Under the pieces are notes generated by a model that saw nothing but the letters and a program-made list of their open reading frames with translations, had not been told where the DNA came from and searched no databases. From an uncultured Latescibacterota bacterium (GTDB lineage: Bacteria; Latescibacterota; UBA2968), in NCBI GenBank assembly GCA_951812755.1, contig OX638329.1, forward strand, positions 6,315,107 to 6,379,106: a DNA stretch of 64,000 nucleotides. Direction: 5' to 3'. This document shows, piece after piece, positions 36,715 through 45,854 of this stretch. Position 1 is the first letter of the stretch. Every line of letters begins with the position of its first letter. Both the position numbers and the translations under genes were made by a program.

Positions 36715-37562
36715 GAATGCTCCTTTTCGCAATCTACTAATTTTACGCCGTCTTTCATCCATTCGCGCAGGCGCGTTATGTCATTTACGGCTCGCAATGC
36801 GATGTTGCGCGATGCCTGATGGAGGTCTAATTTTCGGATTATAATTTCGTTGGTGAATATGCCAGCCTCTGCTATGACATTGCCATTTGGGTGGATGATT
36901 TTTGATTCGCCGTGCGAGGATCCCGCGCGGTTGATATCCAGGGGGTCGGCGGGGGCGTTTGCCATGATTACGTAAATATCATTTTCGGTTGCGCGGCTGA
37001 TGGGCATGGCGCGATAGGCCGACAATTTGTGCTCTGAGGTGACAGAGCTTTCACAACTGGCGAAGAAGCAGATTTTTGCACCGGCTGCGGCGGGCAATCT
37101 CACGAGTTCGGGATATCGTATATCGTGACAGATTAAAAAACAACATGGTACGCCGCACAAGTGATAAATGGGCAGGTGTTGCGCGGGTTCACACCATTTT
37201 TCTCCCGCCAGATGTATTTTGCCATAGCGTCCCTGTATTGTGCCATCCCGATCTATGACGAGCAGGCTGTTGTAGCGGTGTTCATCTTCGAGATGGGTTG
37301 AGCCGATGATTGCGGCAATGCCTTTTTCACGGCATACGTGAGTAATCTGTCGTTCGGCTTTTTCAATGCGCGTTTGATCCAGGGTTGACCAGAAGTCGGG
37401 GCAGTTGGAATAGCCGTATAAAATCCCTTCGTGAAATGCGGCTATATCCACTTTTTTACGCGCACAGGTGTTCAGGCGGTCGATAATCTCGTATGTGTTT
37501 TTTTCGATGTTCTCATCGGCATGCATTTGACATGCGGCAACGCGCAACGATTTTTTGGGCAT
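36711..37562 (-). CDS. Carbon-nitrogen hydrolase (nitrilase superfamily)
   Basis: The start at 37562 has GGAGGAAG 6 bp upstream; its first residues are MPKKSLRVAACQ. The catalytic triad is visible: Glu45 (FHEG), Lys115 (GKIHL) and Cys145 (CHDIRYPEL). Family members hydrolyse nitriles or amides such as N-carbamoyl amino acids or omega-amides. The gene's stop overlaps the sulfatase start by 4 bp, so they are translated together. The substrate is not deducible. It is divergent from pckA, with about 155 bp between them for promoters. Confidence 0.88.
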   Translation of the reverse strand: MPKKSLRVAACQMHADENIEKNTYEIIDRLNTCARKKVDIAAFHEGILYGYSNCPDFWSTLDQTRIEKAERQITHVCREKGIAAIIGSTHLEDEHRYNSLLVIDRDGTIQGRYGKIHLAGEKWCEPAQHLPIYHLCGVPCCFLICHDIRYPELVRLPAAAGAKICFFASCESSVTSEHKLSAYRAMPISRATENDIYVIMANAPADPLDINRAGSSHGESKIIHPNGNVIAEAGIFTNEIIIRKLDLHQASRNIALRAVNDITRLREWMKDGVKLVDCEKEHS

Positions 37563-37717
37563 GTCTTCCTCCAGATCAATAGTCGGTCGCAGAATATAAT
37601 CACTATTTGTGAGAAATGAAGGAATTTTTAGTTGCGGGGTAATATTTGGTTTGAAGTGTTTTGTGTGATATATTGTGGCGTTGGAATTGAGAACTGACAA
37701 TTGAGAGGAGTTAATTT

Positions 37718-39298
37718 ATGACCAGAATAAATCTGGAACGCTATAATATCACCAGGCCGTTTATTTTGCGGAATGCTTCGCCAGCGGTACTTTACGAAGA
37801 GGCACTGACCCACGAGACCGGATCGACTATTACGAGTACTGGGGCACTTATTGTGCGTTCGGGAGAAAAGACCGGGCGCAGTCCAGAGGACAAGCGCATT
37901 GTGAATCATCCCGATAGTGCGGACGATATCTGGTGGGGTGAGGTCAATATCAAACTCGATGAGCGCACGTTTCTCGTCAATAGAGAGCGAGCTATCGATT
38001 ATCTCAATGTTTGCGATCGCATCTATGTGGTTGACGGTTATGCGGGTTGGGATCCCAAATATCGCATTAAGGTACGCGTTATTTGCGCCCGCGCCTACCA
38101 TGCTCTGTTTATGCACAATATGCTTATGCGTCCCTCGCGCACAGAACTCGAAAATTTTGGCGAGCCGGATTATGTCATTTTTAATGCGGGCAGGTTTCCG
38201 GCGAACCGATATACGGCTGAAATGACCTCGACGACGAGTGTGGATGTGAGTTTTGAAATGCGAGAGATGGTTATTTTGGGGACGGAATATGCGGGGGAGA
38301 TGAAAAAGGGTGTTTTCACGGTTCTCAATTATATTTTGCCCAGGCAGGATATTTTTTCGATGCATTGCTCGGCCAATGTGGGTGCAGCGGGTGATACGGC
38401 GCTCTTTTTTGGTCTGTCGGGCACGGGAAAGACCACGCTCTCAGCCGAACCACGGCGCCGTCTTATTGGCGATGACGAACACGGGTGGAGCGATCGCGGT
38501 ATTTTCAATTTTGAGGGCGGTTGTTACGCCAAGTGCATTGGCCTTTCGCAAGCGCGCGAGCCTGAAATTTACAATGCGATCCGTTTTGGGACGGTGCTCG
38601 AAAATGTCGTTTTTGACGAGAATACGCGCGTGGTTAGTTACGATGATGATTCTATTACAGAAAATACGCGCGCGGCTTATCCCATCGAATATATTCCCAA
38701 TGCACAAATTCCATGTGTGGGTGGTCATCCCAAAAATGTCATCTTTTTGACCTGCGATGCGTTTGGTGTTTTGCCTCCGGTGAGCAAGCTCACGCCCGCA
38801 CAGGCGATGTACCATTTTATCAGCGGTTATACGGCCAAGGTCGCGGGTACAGAAATGGGTGTCACCGAGCCGCAGGCTTCTTTTTCGGCTTGTTTTGGCG
38901 CGCCTTTTCTCGTGTGGCATCCGGGGAAGTACGCCGAGCAACTGGCAGAAAAAATCCAGCAACACAATTCGGATGTGTGGCTGGTCAATACGGGCTGGTC
39001 GGGCGGTGGCTACGGCGTTGGCAAGCGCATTACACTGACGAATACCCGCTCAATTATTCGGGCGATACACAATGGTGCTTTGACAGATGTGGCGTGCGAA
39101 ACAGATCCGCGCTTTGGTTTTGAGGTTCCCAAAACCTGTCCAGATGTTACGGGCAGTATTTTGTCGCCGCGTAAGACGTGGTCCAATCCGTCTGAATACG
39201 ATGCGAGAGCCACGCATCTGGCGCGGTTGTTTAAGGAGAATTTTGTGCAGTTTGAAGATGGGGTTAGCGATGAGATTTTAAAGGCGGGTCCTGTTTGA
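37718..39298 (+). CDS. pckA: ATP-dependent phosphoenolpyruvate carboxykinase
   Basis: The 526-residue protein has the ATP-type PEPCK signatures: [13 protein letters not shown] (P-loop), [22 protein letters not shown] (kinase-2, metal ligands) and [11 protein letters not shown] near the substrate site. It converts oxaloacetate and ATP to PEP, ADP and CO2 for gluconeogenesis. It stands alone on the plus strand, with a LacI-family pseudogene directly after it. The start is the ATG after GAGAGGAG. No residues appear lost. Confidence 0.96.
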   Translation: MTRINLERYNITRPFILRNASPAVLYEEALTHETGSTITSTGALIVRSGEKTGRSPEDKRIVNHPDSADDIWWGEVNIKLDERTFLVNRERAIDYLNVCDRIYVVDGYAGWDPKYRIKVRVICARAYHALFMHNMLMRPSRTELENFGEPDYVIFNAGRFPANRYTAEMTSTTSVDVSFEMREMVILGTEYAGEMKKGVFTVLNYILPRQDIFSMHCSANVGAAGDTALFFGLSGTGKTTLSAEPRRRLIGDDEHGWSDRGIFNFEGGCYAKCIGLSQAREPEIYNAIRFGTVLENVVFDENTRVVSYDDDSITENTRAAYPIEYIPNAQIPCVGGHPKNVIFLTCDAFGVLPPVSKLTPAQAMYHFISGYTAKVAGTEMGVTEPQASFSACFGAPFLVWHPGKYAEQLAEKIQQHNSDVWLVNTGWSGGGYGVGKRITLTNTRSIIRAIHNGALTDVACETDPRFGFEVPKTCPDVTGSILSPRKTWSNPSEYDARATHLARLFKENFVQFEDGVSDEILKAGPV

Positions 39299-39377
39299 GA
39301 AGTGATTACAAAATGAAAAAAAGACAAGTTACTAAGTAGTCATTCATGAGTTTTTTGGTATAATGAGAGTCTGAGAA

Positions 39378-39968
39378 ATGGCTATATTCAAGAGCCATTC
39401 CTCCCTGTCTATGCCAGTCAGGGGTCAAGACCTATCCGCTCTTATTGATGAGGTGGTTATGAAAGTTGCCACGAAATTTGTCTCAGCCTTGACGCCTGAG
39501 GAGATGACGCACTTGCAGCATCTTCTCGACACGGCGGCCGCCAAACGGGTTCGCAGACGTGCCCACAGTATTTTGTTAAGTTCACAAGGTCAAAGCATAG
39601 ATGAGATTGCCCGCATTTACCGCGTGCATCGAGACACCGTATCTGCTTGGATCGATAGATGGACCACCACCGGGCTATCAGGCTTGTATGATCAGCCTCG
39701 CAGTGGCGGTCCTCCCAAGCTGAATGAGCAAGAACAAGCCGTTGCCCAAGCCCTCATTCAGGCGCATCCGCAAGCTCCCAAGACAGTCTTAGGACTCTTA
39801 GCGGAAAAGACTGGGAAAACCATCAGCAGTTCCAGCCTGCGACGGATTGCCAAACGAAGCGGTTTACGTTGGAAACGCGTGCGAAAATCTGTGAAATCCA
39901 AGCGAGATGAACAGGCGTTTCGCACCGCGCAGCAAGAGCTTGAAACATTAAAAAAAACATCGCGTTAA
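39378..39968 (+). CDS. IS630-type transposase, N-terminal frame
   Basis: The 196-residue frame holds a helix-turn-helix region (ARIYRVHRDTVSAWIDRW) and a second DNA-binding part (SSSSLRRIAKRSGLRWKR). It has no catalytic residues, and it ends after the run of eight A at 39950-39957, in which losing one A would continue the protein into the next frame. The transposase is complete only as a fusion of both frames. Confidence 0.85.
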   Translation: MAIFKSHSSLSMPVRGQDLSALIDEVVMKVATKFVSALTPEEMTHLQHLLDTAAAKRVRRRAHSILLSSQGQSIDEIARIYRVHRDTVSAWIDRWTTTGLSGLYDQPRSGGPPKLNEQEQAVAQALIQAHPQAPKTVLGLLAEKTGKTISSSSLRRIAKRSGLRWKRVRKSVKSKRDEQAFRTAQQELETLKKTSR

Positions 39969-40467
39969 AGCCCTTGACCTCTTCTACTTTGATGAGGCTG
40001 GCTTTTCGCTTGATCCGGCCATTGCTTATGCCTGGCAACCTGTGGGGCAAACGCTGGAAATTCCAGCCGCAAAAGGCAAGCGTCAAAACGTCTTAGGATT
40101 TTTCAATCTCGACAATGATCTGATCTCCTTTTGTGTGGCAGGCTGTGTCAATACCGACCTTGTGATTGGATGCTTTGATGCCTTTAGCCAAACGCTGAAG
40201 CGAAAAACCGTCGTTGTGCTTGATAATGCGTCCATCCATCGGTCAGCGGCCTTTCAGACACAGGTGCCGATTTGGGAGCAGAAAGGACTCTTTCTTTATT
40301 TTTTACCCGCGTATTCTCCAGAATTGAATCTCATCGAAATCCTGTGGCGTTTGATCAAGTATTCTTGGCTCCCCTTTTCGGCTTATGTGAGTTTCGATGC
40401 CCTCAGCAAGGCCGTTGAAGATATTCTCATGCAGGTGGGGACGAAATATCAAATCGCTTTTCAATAA
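39958..40467 (+). CDS. IS630-type transposase, DDE catalytic frame
   Basis: The frame continues the transposase immediately after the A-run: FYFDEAGFSLDP (first Asp), VVVLDNASIHRS (second Asp) and FLPAYSPELNLIEILWRLIK (Glu) form the DDE site. There is no good start codon before a GTG at 40042, so expression depends on slippage across the A8 run. Poly-A slippage is known in IS630 and other IS families. The alternative is that this copy is inactivated by a one-base insertion. Confidence 0.8.
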   Translation, partial: HRVKALDLFYFDEAGFSLDPAIAYAWQPVGQTLEIPAAKGKRQNVLGFFNLDNDLISFCVAGCVNTDLVIGCFDAFSQTLKRKTVVVLDNASIHRSAAFQTQVPIWEQKGLFLYFLPAYSPELNLIEILWRLIKYSWLPFSAYVSFDALSKAVEDILMQVGTKYQIAFQ

Positions 40468-41002
40468 CGGTTGCATTATACCACAAATATCATGGATAGA
40501 TACTTATCAAAGATATTGCAAGAAAGCTGGGGATTTCGCATTCAACAGTTTCTCGGATCGCATTGGGATGATGACACCCCGCTTTCAGACCGGGGCAAGG
40601 GATATGGCCTGGCGATGCGAGATTACGGTCTGACGCCCAATTACACACCTGTCCCTACCATCCGTGCAGAATCGGGATACCATCTGGGCAAAGAACTCGG
40701 TGATCGGTTTACGGCTCTTGTGTGTCGGGACGATTATACGGCTATGGGCGTTTGTAGAGGGCTACAGGAATTGGGTATTCGCATACCCGACGATGTGGCT
40801 GTGGTTGGGTATGGAGATATTGATGCAGCGGCTCATATGACGCCAGCACTGACTACACAGGCAATCCCTTATGGGGCGATTGCCGAAGGTGCGATGGATC
40901 TAATGCTGGAACAACTTCAGGGGCAGGATGAGCCTCGTCAAGTGACCTTGAAATCTAAGCTAATGGTGCGGGAATCCTGCGGGGCGAATATTTGAGGAGA
41001 GG

Positions 41003-42259
41003 TCACAGGTAGGGAATGACCAGTGGGCCATCGGGTAACACGGCTACGTGCGTATCCCGGGATTTCAGGTGTTCGTGTATCGCTTTGTTCAGGTCGGGAA
41101 TGACCTGTAGTTTGCAGGCGCGGACTTCATCCTTATCCATTTCGGTATAGACTTTTACGTTTACGCGGTCTAAAATGCCCGATAGAATTTGCGCCTGCCA
41201 CTGGTCGAGGATCGGTTCGCGTGCATAAACCGATTCTATCACGTCTGCAGGTGTCTGGCCTTCGCGCATCAATGCCGCAAAATTGCCGTGATCGGGCACG
41301 CCATCGCTGCACGCACTCGCGACCAGTATTGTGCCGCCGTCTGTTACAATACGCGCTGCGGCTGAGATGCCTTTTACGGTTTGATACAAGTTTTGATCCA
41401 GAGGAAAGCCGCTATTGGATGTTACGACCAGCGGGAAGGGTGTTTCGACAGGGACCATTGCCGAGGTTTTTACATCGGCACATCCCTTTGCATGGGCTGT
41501 GGAGAGGTCGCCCGCGTAATATCCCGAGATTTTCTTTTCTGCATTGAGTGTCACGTTGAGCAAAAAATCTGGCGGACATAGCGCGACACATTCGCGGATT
41601 TCCCTGTGTAGTGGGTTTTCCTGGAGTACGCCATAGGTGCTGTTTGGGTCGGCGATCAGTTCGGCGCGATGCAGTCGGAAAATGGTTTCAATACTCGCCA
41701 CACCGGGCGCGACGGCTTTTGGTCCGCCTGAGAAGCCCGCAAAGAAGTGCGGTTCGATAAATCCGAGGGCAATGCGTATGTCTGCATTGAGGTATTCCCG
41801 GTTCAAAAGTACGGTTGTTCCATTCGCAGTTTTGCCCACCTGTTCGTTTTGCGTTTCGTCAAAGGCATCGTGATTGACGATGCGTACGTGGCGAACCAGA
41901 TCTTCGCCAAACATTTCGACAATTTCGCGCTTTGTGTTTGGTCTGTGCGTGCCCGTGCCGATCAATACGGTTACCTGGTCGGGGGATACGGGCAGTTCTT
42001 CGAGTAGCCATGGGATCAGTTGTTTGTTGGGGACGGGACGAGTGCCGTCGGATGTTGCGATTACCACGCGATCTGAAGGCTTGACCATTTCTCTCAGCGG
42101 TTTTGTGCCGAGAGGGTGGCGCACGGCTTCGCGAAAGAGCCGTTTGGGGTCTTCAAGCGCGGGTTCATAAGAGGGACGAATTACATCCCAGTGCGCGAGT
42201 GCAGGATCTGTTTGAACAGATACGGCTCCCCGGCCATAAGGTATATCGATTTCTTTCAT
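41003..42259 (-). CDS. larA: LarA-like nickel-pincer racemase family protein
   Basis: The start at 42259 (MKEIDIPYGRG) lies 2 bp after the ceramidase-like gene's stop. The 418-residue protein has LarA features: TGTHRPNT near the N-terminal domain, GFIEPHFFAGFSGGPKAVAPG with the lysine that carries the nickel-pincer cofactor, and ENPLHREI with a nickel-binding His. LarA racemises lactate and other 2-hydroxy acids. The cofactor needs LarB, LarC and LarE, which are not in this window. The true substrate may differ from lactate, since the family is diverse. Confidence 0.85.
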   Translation of the reverse strand: MKEIDIPYGRGAVSVQTDPALAHWDVIRPSYEPALEDPKRLFREAVRHPLGTKPLREMVKPSDRVVIATSDGTRPVPNKQLIPWLLEELPVSPDQVTVLIGTGTHRPNTKREIVEMFGEDLVRHVRIVNHDAFDETQNEQVGKTANGTTVLLNREYLNADIRIALGFIEPHFFAGFSGGPKAVAPGVASIETIFRLHRAELIADPNSTYGVLQENPLHREIRECVALCPPDFLLNVTLNAEKKISGYYAGDLSTAHAKGCADVKTSAMVPVETPFPLVVTSNSGFPLDQNLYQTVKGISAAARIVTDGGTILVASACSDGVPDHGNFAALMREGQTPADVIESVYAREPILDQWQAQILSGILDRVNVKVYTEMDKDEVRACKLQVIPDLNKAIHEHLKSRDTHVAVLPDGPLVIPYL

Positions 42260-42261
42260 TT

Positions 42262-43527
42262 TTAATCCCGTGCTAAAGCGTCTGCTGTTTGCAAGATGAT
42301 ATCTTCTTCGCCCCGATATGGCGCAGGTTCTCCGTAATACGGATAGGCATTGGGTTCGTAACCGCCTTCTTCGTATTGTCGTTCTGTACACAAATATCCC
42401 ACCTCGTCATTGGCATAGCCCACGGGCCACAGGTCCGCGCTGATATCCCGCAGCCTTTTTTCCATTGCATGTCCAATTTCCTGTACTGGCTCGCCCGGTA
42501 TGGTGACCAGTGATAGTGGTCCTACCTGCATCAGCTGCATTTCGGTGGGTTTTTCAGATGGGACGGTGTCTGATGCCGCCATTTCCAGTACCTTCCTCGC
42601 CCAGGGTCCTGTCAATAGTTGTCTGCGTTCGCTTTCGTCTGTTGCCATCTTTTGCAGTTCGTCTTCGGGCATGAGGTCGCCATAAGGTATTGCGATGTCG
42701 GTGCGACGGGCAGATATGCCTTCTGCGCTTCGGGTGTTCAGTCCCGTAGCTACGCGGCAGACTTCATCGCCGAGTTCGTGACCACAGGCGTCCAATTGTT
42801 CTCTGGTGGCGGATGCGAATCCCCCAGTCTCGCTCAGGATGGCGGGGCGGATGTTGCCAAAGCATCCGGGTAAGAAGAGTGCTTTGCTACCGAGGGTTTG
42901 TTCAATGCGGTTGCGGGCTATGCCGGGGTAATCGGGCGAGATGATGCCGTTGGCGCCGCTCAATGTGGTCGGGTGACAGGCGTAGTGGAATAATGTGGCG
43001 AGGGGTGTGCCGTTTTCTCCTGTTACGTGTAAGACCCGCACGCGGCGATCTACAATGCCGCCGTAGTTCAAGGTCATGCTCGAGGCTCCGGGAAGCGGAC
43101 GGCGGTTGATGTTAAAATGCGCGGATCCACATCCCAGACCGAGGGTTACGGGCTGGAGATTTGCGGCTGCTTCGGCTATGCACGCGGCGGTGGTTTCGAC
43201 AATGCGATCCATAAATTTGGGGTCGGGGGCCATGCCCAAACACGGCAGTGTGGCGGGGGCGCAGTGCGTGTGGCTGCACGCTATCATTACGCTGTCTCCC
43301 GGAATGGTATTTGCCACCTGCGCCCGAATGCGGTCGGTGGTGGCTTTGGTTATGCCGATGACGTCGAGTGTGGCGATGGCTATTTGCATGTCTCCGTCGG
43401 CAAATACAACCGCCCGCACTTCCAATGGATAGAGCACGGAATGCGATGGGTTGGTGTTCCAATGTCCCTGAAGCACTGGGCCAGGTTCTGGCGTGATGTC
43501 GCCACTTGCAACGCCGCTCTGGATCAT
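42262..43527 (-). CDS. Neutral ceramidase-like hydrolase (N-terminal-domain family)
   Basis: The start at 43527 is backed by an AGGAGA RBS and opens MIQSGVASGDITPEPG. The 421-residue protein has the neutral/alkaline ceramidase N-terminal-domain pattern: ACSHTHCAPA (zinc-ligand HTH), CHPTTLSG and GCFGNIRP. Such proteins cleave amides, and several relatives in uncultured bacteria lack the C-terminal domain of true ceramidases. There is no signal peptide. It is likely co-transcribed with the LarA-like gene, so it may supply or consume the same substrate pathway. The specific reaction is unknown. Confidence 0.8.
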   Translation of the reverse strand: MIQSGVASGDITPEPGPVLQGHWNTNPSHSVLYPLEVRAVVFADGDMQIAIATLDVIGITKATTDRIRAQVANTIPGDSVMIACSHTHCAPATLPCLGMAPDPKFMDRIVETTAACIAEAAANLQPVTLGLGCGSAHFNINRRPLPGASSMTLNYGGIVDRRVRVLHVTGENGTPLATLFHYACHPTTLSGANGIISPDYPGIARNRIEQTLGSKALFLPGCFGNIRPAILSETGGFASATREQLDACGHELGDEVCRVATGLNTRSAEGISARRTDIAIPYGDLMPEDELQKMATDESERRQLLTGPWARKVLEMAASDTVPSEKPTEMQLMQVGPLSLVTIPGEPVQEIGHAMEKRLRDISADLWPVGYANDEVGYLCTERQYEEGGYEPNAYPYYGEPAPYRGEEDIILQTADALARD

Positions 43528-43934
43528 GGTATGTCTCCTGAAAATGCAGTAAAAATAAAGAGAATAGGGGCTGATAATACAGGACCTTTTTTTGTAACCA
43601 CCAAAAAAATAATAGGTTACGAACATTGTTAAGATAACAACATAAACCCTTAATTACAAGCGTTTTTTTAAGTACCATACTTCAACGATTCACACACAAA
43701 AAGGTTGAGATACGGTAAAAAAATAAAAATACGATTTCCGCTTGTTTAGGGTGTCGCCATTGTATATATTTTTTTATATAAACAAGCAAAGGTCGCATTC
43801 TTGAACGAAAATGTGACCTCATAATCGGCCATTGCATATGCGCCATAGTCATTTTAAATATAGATGTATAGAAAATATAAATTTCTTGGCAAGCGAAAAT
43901 TATTCGTATATTAAACCACTGAAATGGGGTAGAT
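43528..43934. other. AT-rich gap between divergent genes
   Basis: About 400 bp between the ceramidase-like gene (- strand) and the toxin-like gene (+ strand). It is AT-rich and probably carries the promoters for both. No element, RNA gene or clear -35/-10 pair could be assigned with confidence. Confidence 0.4.
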
Positions 43935-44300
43935 GTGTGGCATTTTCTGCAATATCAAAGCAAAAGAGGTCGACTTCCTGTATCTGACTGGTATGATAAC
44001 TTATCTCAAAAAAACAAATCGCGTCTTGATCGGTTCTTGGGTAATGTAAAACAACTTACCCGACCCCAGGGACCTTACTTTCACAAATTTGAATCATTAT
44101 ATGAAGCACGTTGGCGCGGCGAACACAATGTACCGCATCGAATCTTCTGTTATTTTCCATCTTTAAGGCGGGTAACATTTTTATGTGGTTTCACCCACAA
44201 AGACAACATATATAAACCACCAAACGCATATAAGACAGCGGCAACCCGATATTCCGAAATACAAAGGGGAGAAGCTCATGAACTTGAATTCAATGTCTGA
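43935..44300 (+). CDS. HigB/Gp49-like toxin of a toxin-antitoxin pair
   Basis: GTG at 43935 follows GGGG by about 6 bp. The 121-residue protein has the RelE/HigB-type (phage Gp49-like) pattern: MWHFLQYQSKRGRLPVSDWY, then PYFHKFESLYEARWRGEHNVPHRIFCYF and FLCGFTHKDN. Such toxins cut mRNA on ribosomes. It overlaps the next gene by 23 bp, a typical reversed-order TA operon. The antitoxin follows and is unusually long. Confidence 0.82.
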   Translation: MWHFLQYQSKRGRLPVSDWYDNLSQKNKSRLDRFLGNVKQLTRPQGPYFHKFESLYEARWRGEHNVPHRIFCYFPSLRRVTFLCGFTHKDNIYKPPNAYKTAATRYSEIQRGEAHELEFNV

Positions 44301-44934
44301 ACTTTGGGCAAAACTGCAAGATAAAGAATATCGAGATGGTTACGTCGAAGGGCAATTTGACATTGAGGTGCCTTTCCAAATCCGGGCACTTCGTCAAGCA
44401 AGAGGATGGACACAAGAAGATCTTGCTAAGTATAGTGGTCTTCCTGAGAGCCAAATAGCTGAAATGGAGGATCCTAATTGTGATCCTCCATCGGTACAAA
44501 TGCTACATAAACTTTGTGCTGCATTTGACGTGGGACTACTGATACAATTTGTTCCATTTAGTGAGATGGTTGAACGAGAGTCGAATTTTCATCCAGAAAC
44601 CTTTAATGTTGCCAGTTTTTCAGAGGACCAATTTTCAGTTGCTAATATCTTGCGTGACTCTTTGCGTAGTATGAGGCAAGATTTGGAAGTAATATCTGAA
44701 AAAGAAACTAAAATTATAAAAGACGCTTGGAACGAAATAGACCTTGAGTCTTTGTGTAAAGAGATTCCTTTGAAACCAAATACCAAACATATAATACAAG
44801 GGCACTCCACGACCAAAGATGTAAAAATTTATCAGGTTCATCAATTTATGCACGAGCACGAAACTCAAGAAATAGAGACCAATATCGTAAATACGGATTT
44901 AGATTATCATCAACTGAAGGGACTAAATGTCTAA
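44278..44934 (+). CDS. HigA-like antitoxin with long C-terminal extension
   Basis: The start at 44278 is chosen because GGGGAG lies upstream and the HTH begins near residue 35. Residues 30-85 form a Cro/CI-type helix-turn-helix (IRALRQARGWTQEDLAKYSG). The remaining ~130 residues are an unrecognised extension, longer than in usual HigA. It ends exactly at the TA of a family A repeat, whose TA belongs to the TAA stop codon. Excision leaves the same stop codon, so the protein is not truncated by it. Confidence 0.8.
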   Translation: MNLNSMSELWAKLQDKEYRDGYVEGQFDIEVPFQIRALRQARGWTQEDLAKYSGLPESQIAEMEDPNCDPPSVQMLHKLCAAFDVGLLIQFVPFSEMVERESNFHPETFNVASFSEDQFSVANILRDSLRSMRQDLEVISEKETKIIKDAWNEIDLESLCKEIPLKPNTKHIIQGHSTTKDVKIYQVHQFMHEHETQEIETNIVNTDLDYHQLKGLNV

Positions 44935-45213
44935 GAAGCTGTTTTAAAATTAATACCTGATGTTACGCATGTCCGGCGTTTTGTCATGCTGAGCGTAGCC
45001 GAAGCATCTTTTCCACCTGAGTTGGTAAGAGATGAACTGGCCTGAGGATGGTGTACAACGAGCCGCTTTTCAGGCTCGTTCACCGGCCAGTTGTACCCCG
45101 CTCCTTCGACTCCGCTGCGCGGAGTTTATCTTGAGCGAAGCCGAAAGGCTCAGAATGACAGGGCAATAGCGCATCGCCGAGAAGGGGCAAAATGAGTTTT
45201 AAAACAGTCTCTA
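44932..45213 (+). mobile_element. Miniature TA-flanked repeat, family A copy 2
   Basis: Left end TAAGAAGCTGTTTTAAAATTAATACC at the antitoxin stop, right end ...GTTTTAAAACAGTCTCTA. The insertion target TA belongs to the TAA stop codon of the antitoxin. Without the element, the GvpU-like gene would start about 23 bp after that stop codon. Confidence 0.8.
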
Positions 45214-45237
45214 AGACATACAAGGGAAATATATTCC

Positions 45238-45708
45238 ATGAGTGAAAAAAATAATGACGCAACCCCAGTGATGGACGCAACCCCAGTGATGAGAGTTGAT
45301 AATAAAGATTGGTTTCTTCAACACCTTATTAGGATAGTAAATTTAGGAACGGGGACTTTTCCTATTACTCTTAATGTCGGTGGCTTTTTAGCTTCGGGTA
45401 TTTTAATTGGAGGAAAGGAATACTTTGAAAATTTTGGAACTGACTTTGCTGGCATGTTTCCTCCTGGTGAATCTGCGAATAACATAAAAGAGTCTATCGC
45501 ACAGTATGGCGACATCTATACTTTAGATAAGTATAAACAAGAGTCAAAAATTGGTTATATACATCTAAAAAATGCGAGATTTTTTAATACCAGTGGCAAC
45601 CCAATACCAGCTTCTAATAAAGGCGTTTTGTGGAGAGGCCGCATAGAAGAAGTGAGTGGTTTTTGTCTCGGTTTATTAAGTAATGAAAATCCCGATAGTG
45701 ACGAATAG
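45238..45708 (+). CDS. GvpU-like gas vesicle accessory protein
   Basis: GGGAAATATATTCC precedes the ATG. The 156-residue protein resembles Bacillus GvpU over most of its length: a segment ITLNVGGFLASGILIGGKEYFENF, then YIHLKNARFF and GVLWRGRIEEVSGFCLGLLS. GvpU is an accessory protein of gas vesicle clusters. No gvpA, gvpN or gvpF/L gene is in this window, so it is an orphan here. An in-frame duplication DATPVMDATPVM is present near the N-terminus. The match is by motif recall and should be confirmed. Confidence 0.55.
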   Translation: MSEKNNDATPVMDATPVMRVDNKDWFLQHLIRIVNLGTGTFPITLNVGGFLASGILIGGKEYFENFGTDFAGMFPPGESANNIKESIAQYGDIYTLDKYKQESKIGYIHLKNARFFNTSGNPIPASNKGVLWRGRIEEVSGFCLGLLSNENPDSDE

Positions 45709-45728
45709 TGAACAAGAGATTTAATACA

Positions 45729-45760
45729 AGAAAAGGGGAGACAATTGTCTCCCCTTTTCT
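45729..45760. terminator. Perfect 32-bp palindrome, terminator after the GvpU-like gene
   Basis: AGAAAAGGGGAGACAA and TTGTCTCCCCTTTTCT are exact inverses with no loop bases between them. It folds into a strong stem, with TTTTCT at its 3' side, and lies 20 bp after the stop codon. Confidence 0.8.
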
Positions 45761-45854
45761 CATGGCCTATTCCGGCACTTTGCTACATACTTTCTTAATC
45801 AAGATATTAAAACAGCACCGAGTTTGGCGCGCAATTTATGAGGAGGAGATAATC

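Larger units (their letters stand above)
39333..40506 (+). mobile_element. IS630-type insertion sequence with TA target duplication
   Basis: The element is about 1.17 kb. Its ends are imperfect inverted repeats of about 33 bp starting TAAGTA, sharing CATGA and GGTATAATG. The flanking TA dinucleotide is duplicated (39333-39334 and 40505-40506), as expected for IS630-like elements. It contains the two open frames of a DDE transposase. It sits in the 7th codon of a LacI gene. Confidence 0.88.
39313..40995 (+). pseudogene. LacI-family regulator, split by an IS630-type element and internally deleted
   Basis: The ATG at 39313 opens MKKRQVT. Then the IS630 element at 39333 intervenes. After it, the reading resumes as IKDIARKLGISHSTVSRIALG (from 40507), a LacI helix-turn-helix. 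Excising the element plus one TA joins GTT-ACT-ATC-AAA in frame. A stop then follows, and the core domain reappears in another frame with RGKGYGLAMRDYGL, VGYGDIDAAAHMTP and PRQVTLKSKLMVRES near its C-terminus (to 40995). About 140 codons between these parts are missing. So the regulator was broken twice: a deletion with frameshift, and a transposition. Confidence 0.85.

Noticed and set aside
44932-44934. Premature stop of the antitoxin caused by the miniature element
   Set aside because: Removing the element leaves the same TAA, so the stop is native.
45708-45854. Longer start for the antidote protein at 45708
   Set aside because: The extra 49 codons cross a strong terminator palindrome, and GAGGAGGAG directly precedes ATG 45855.
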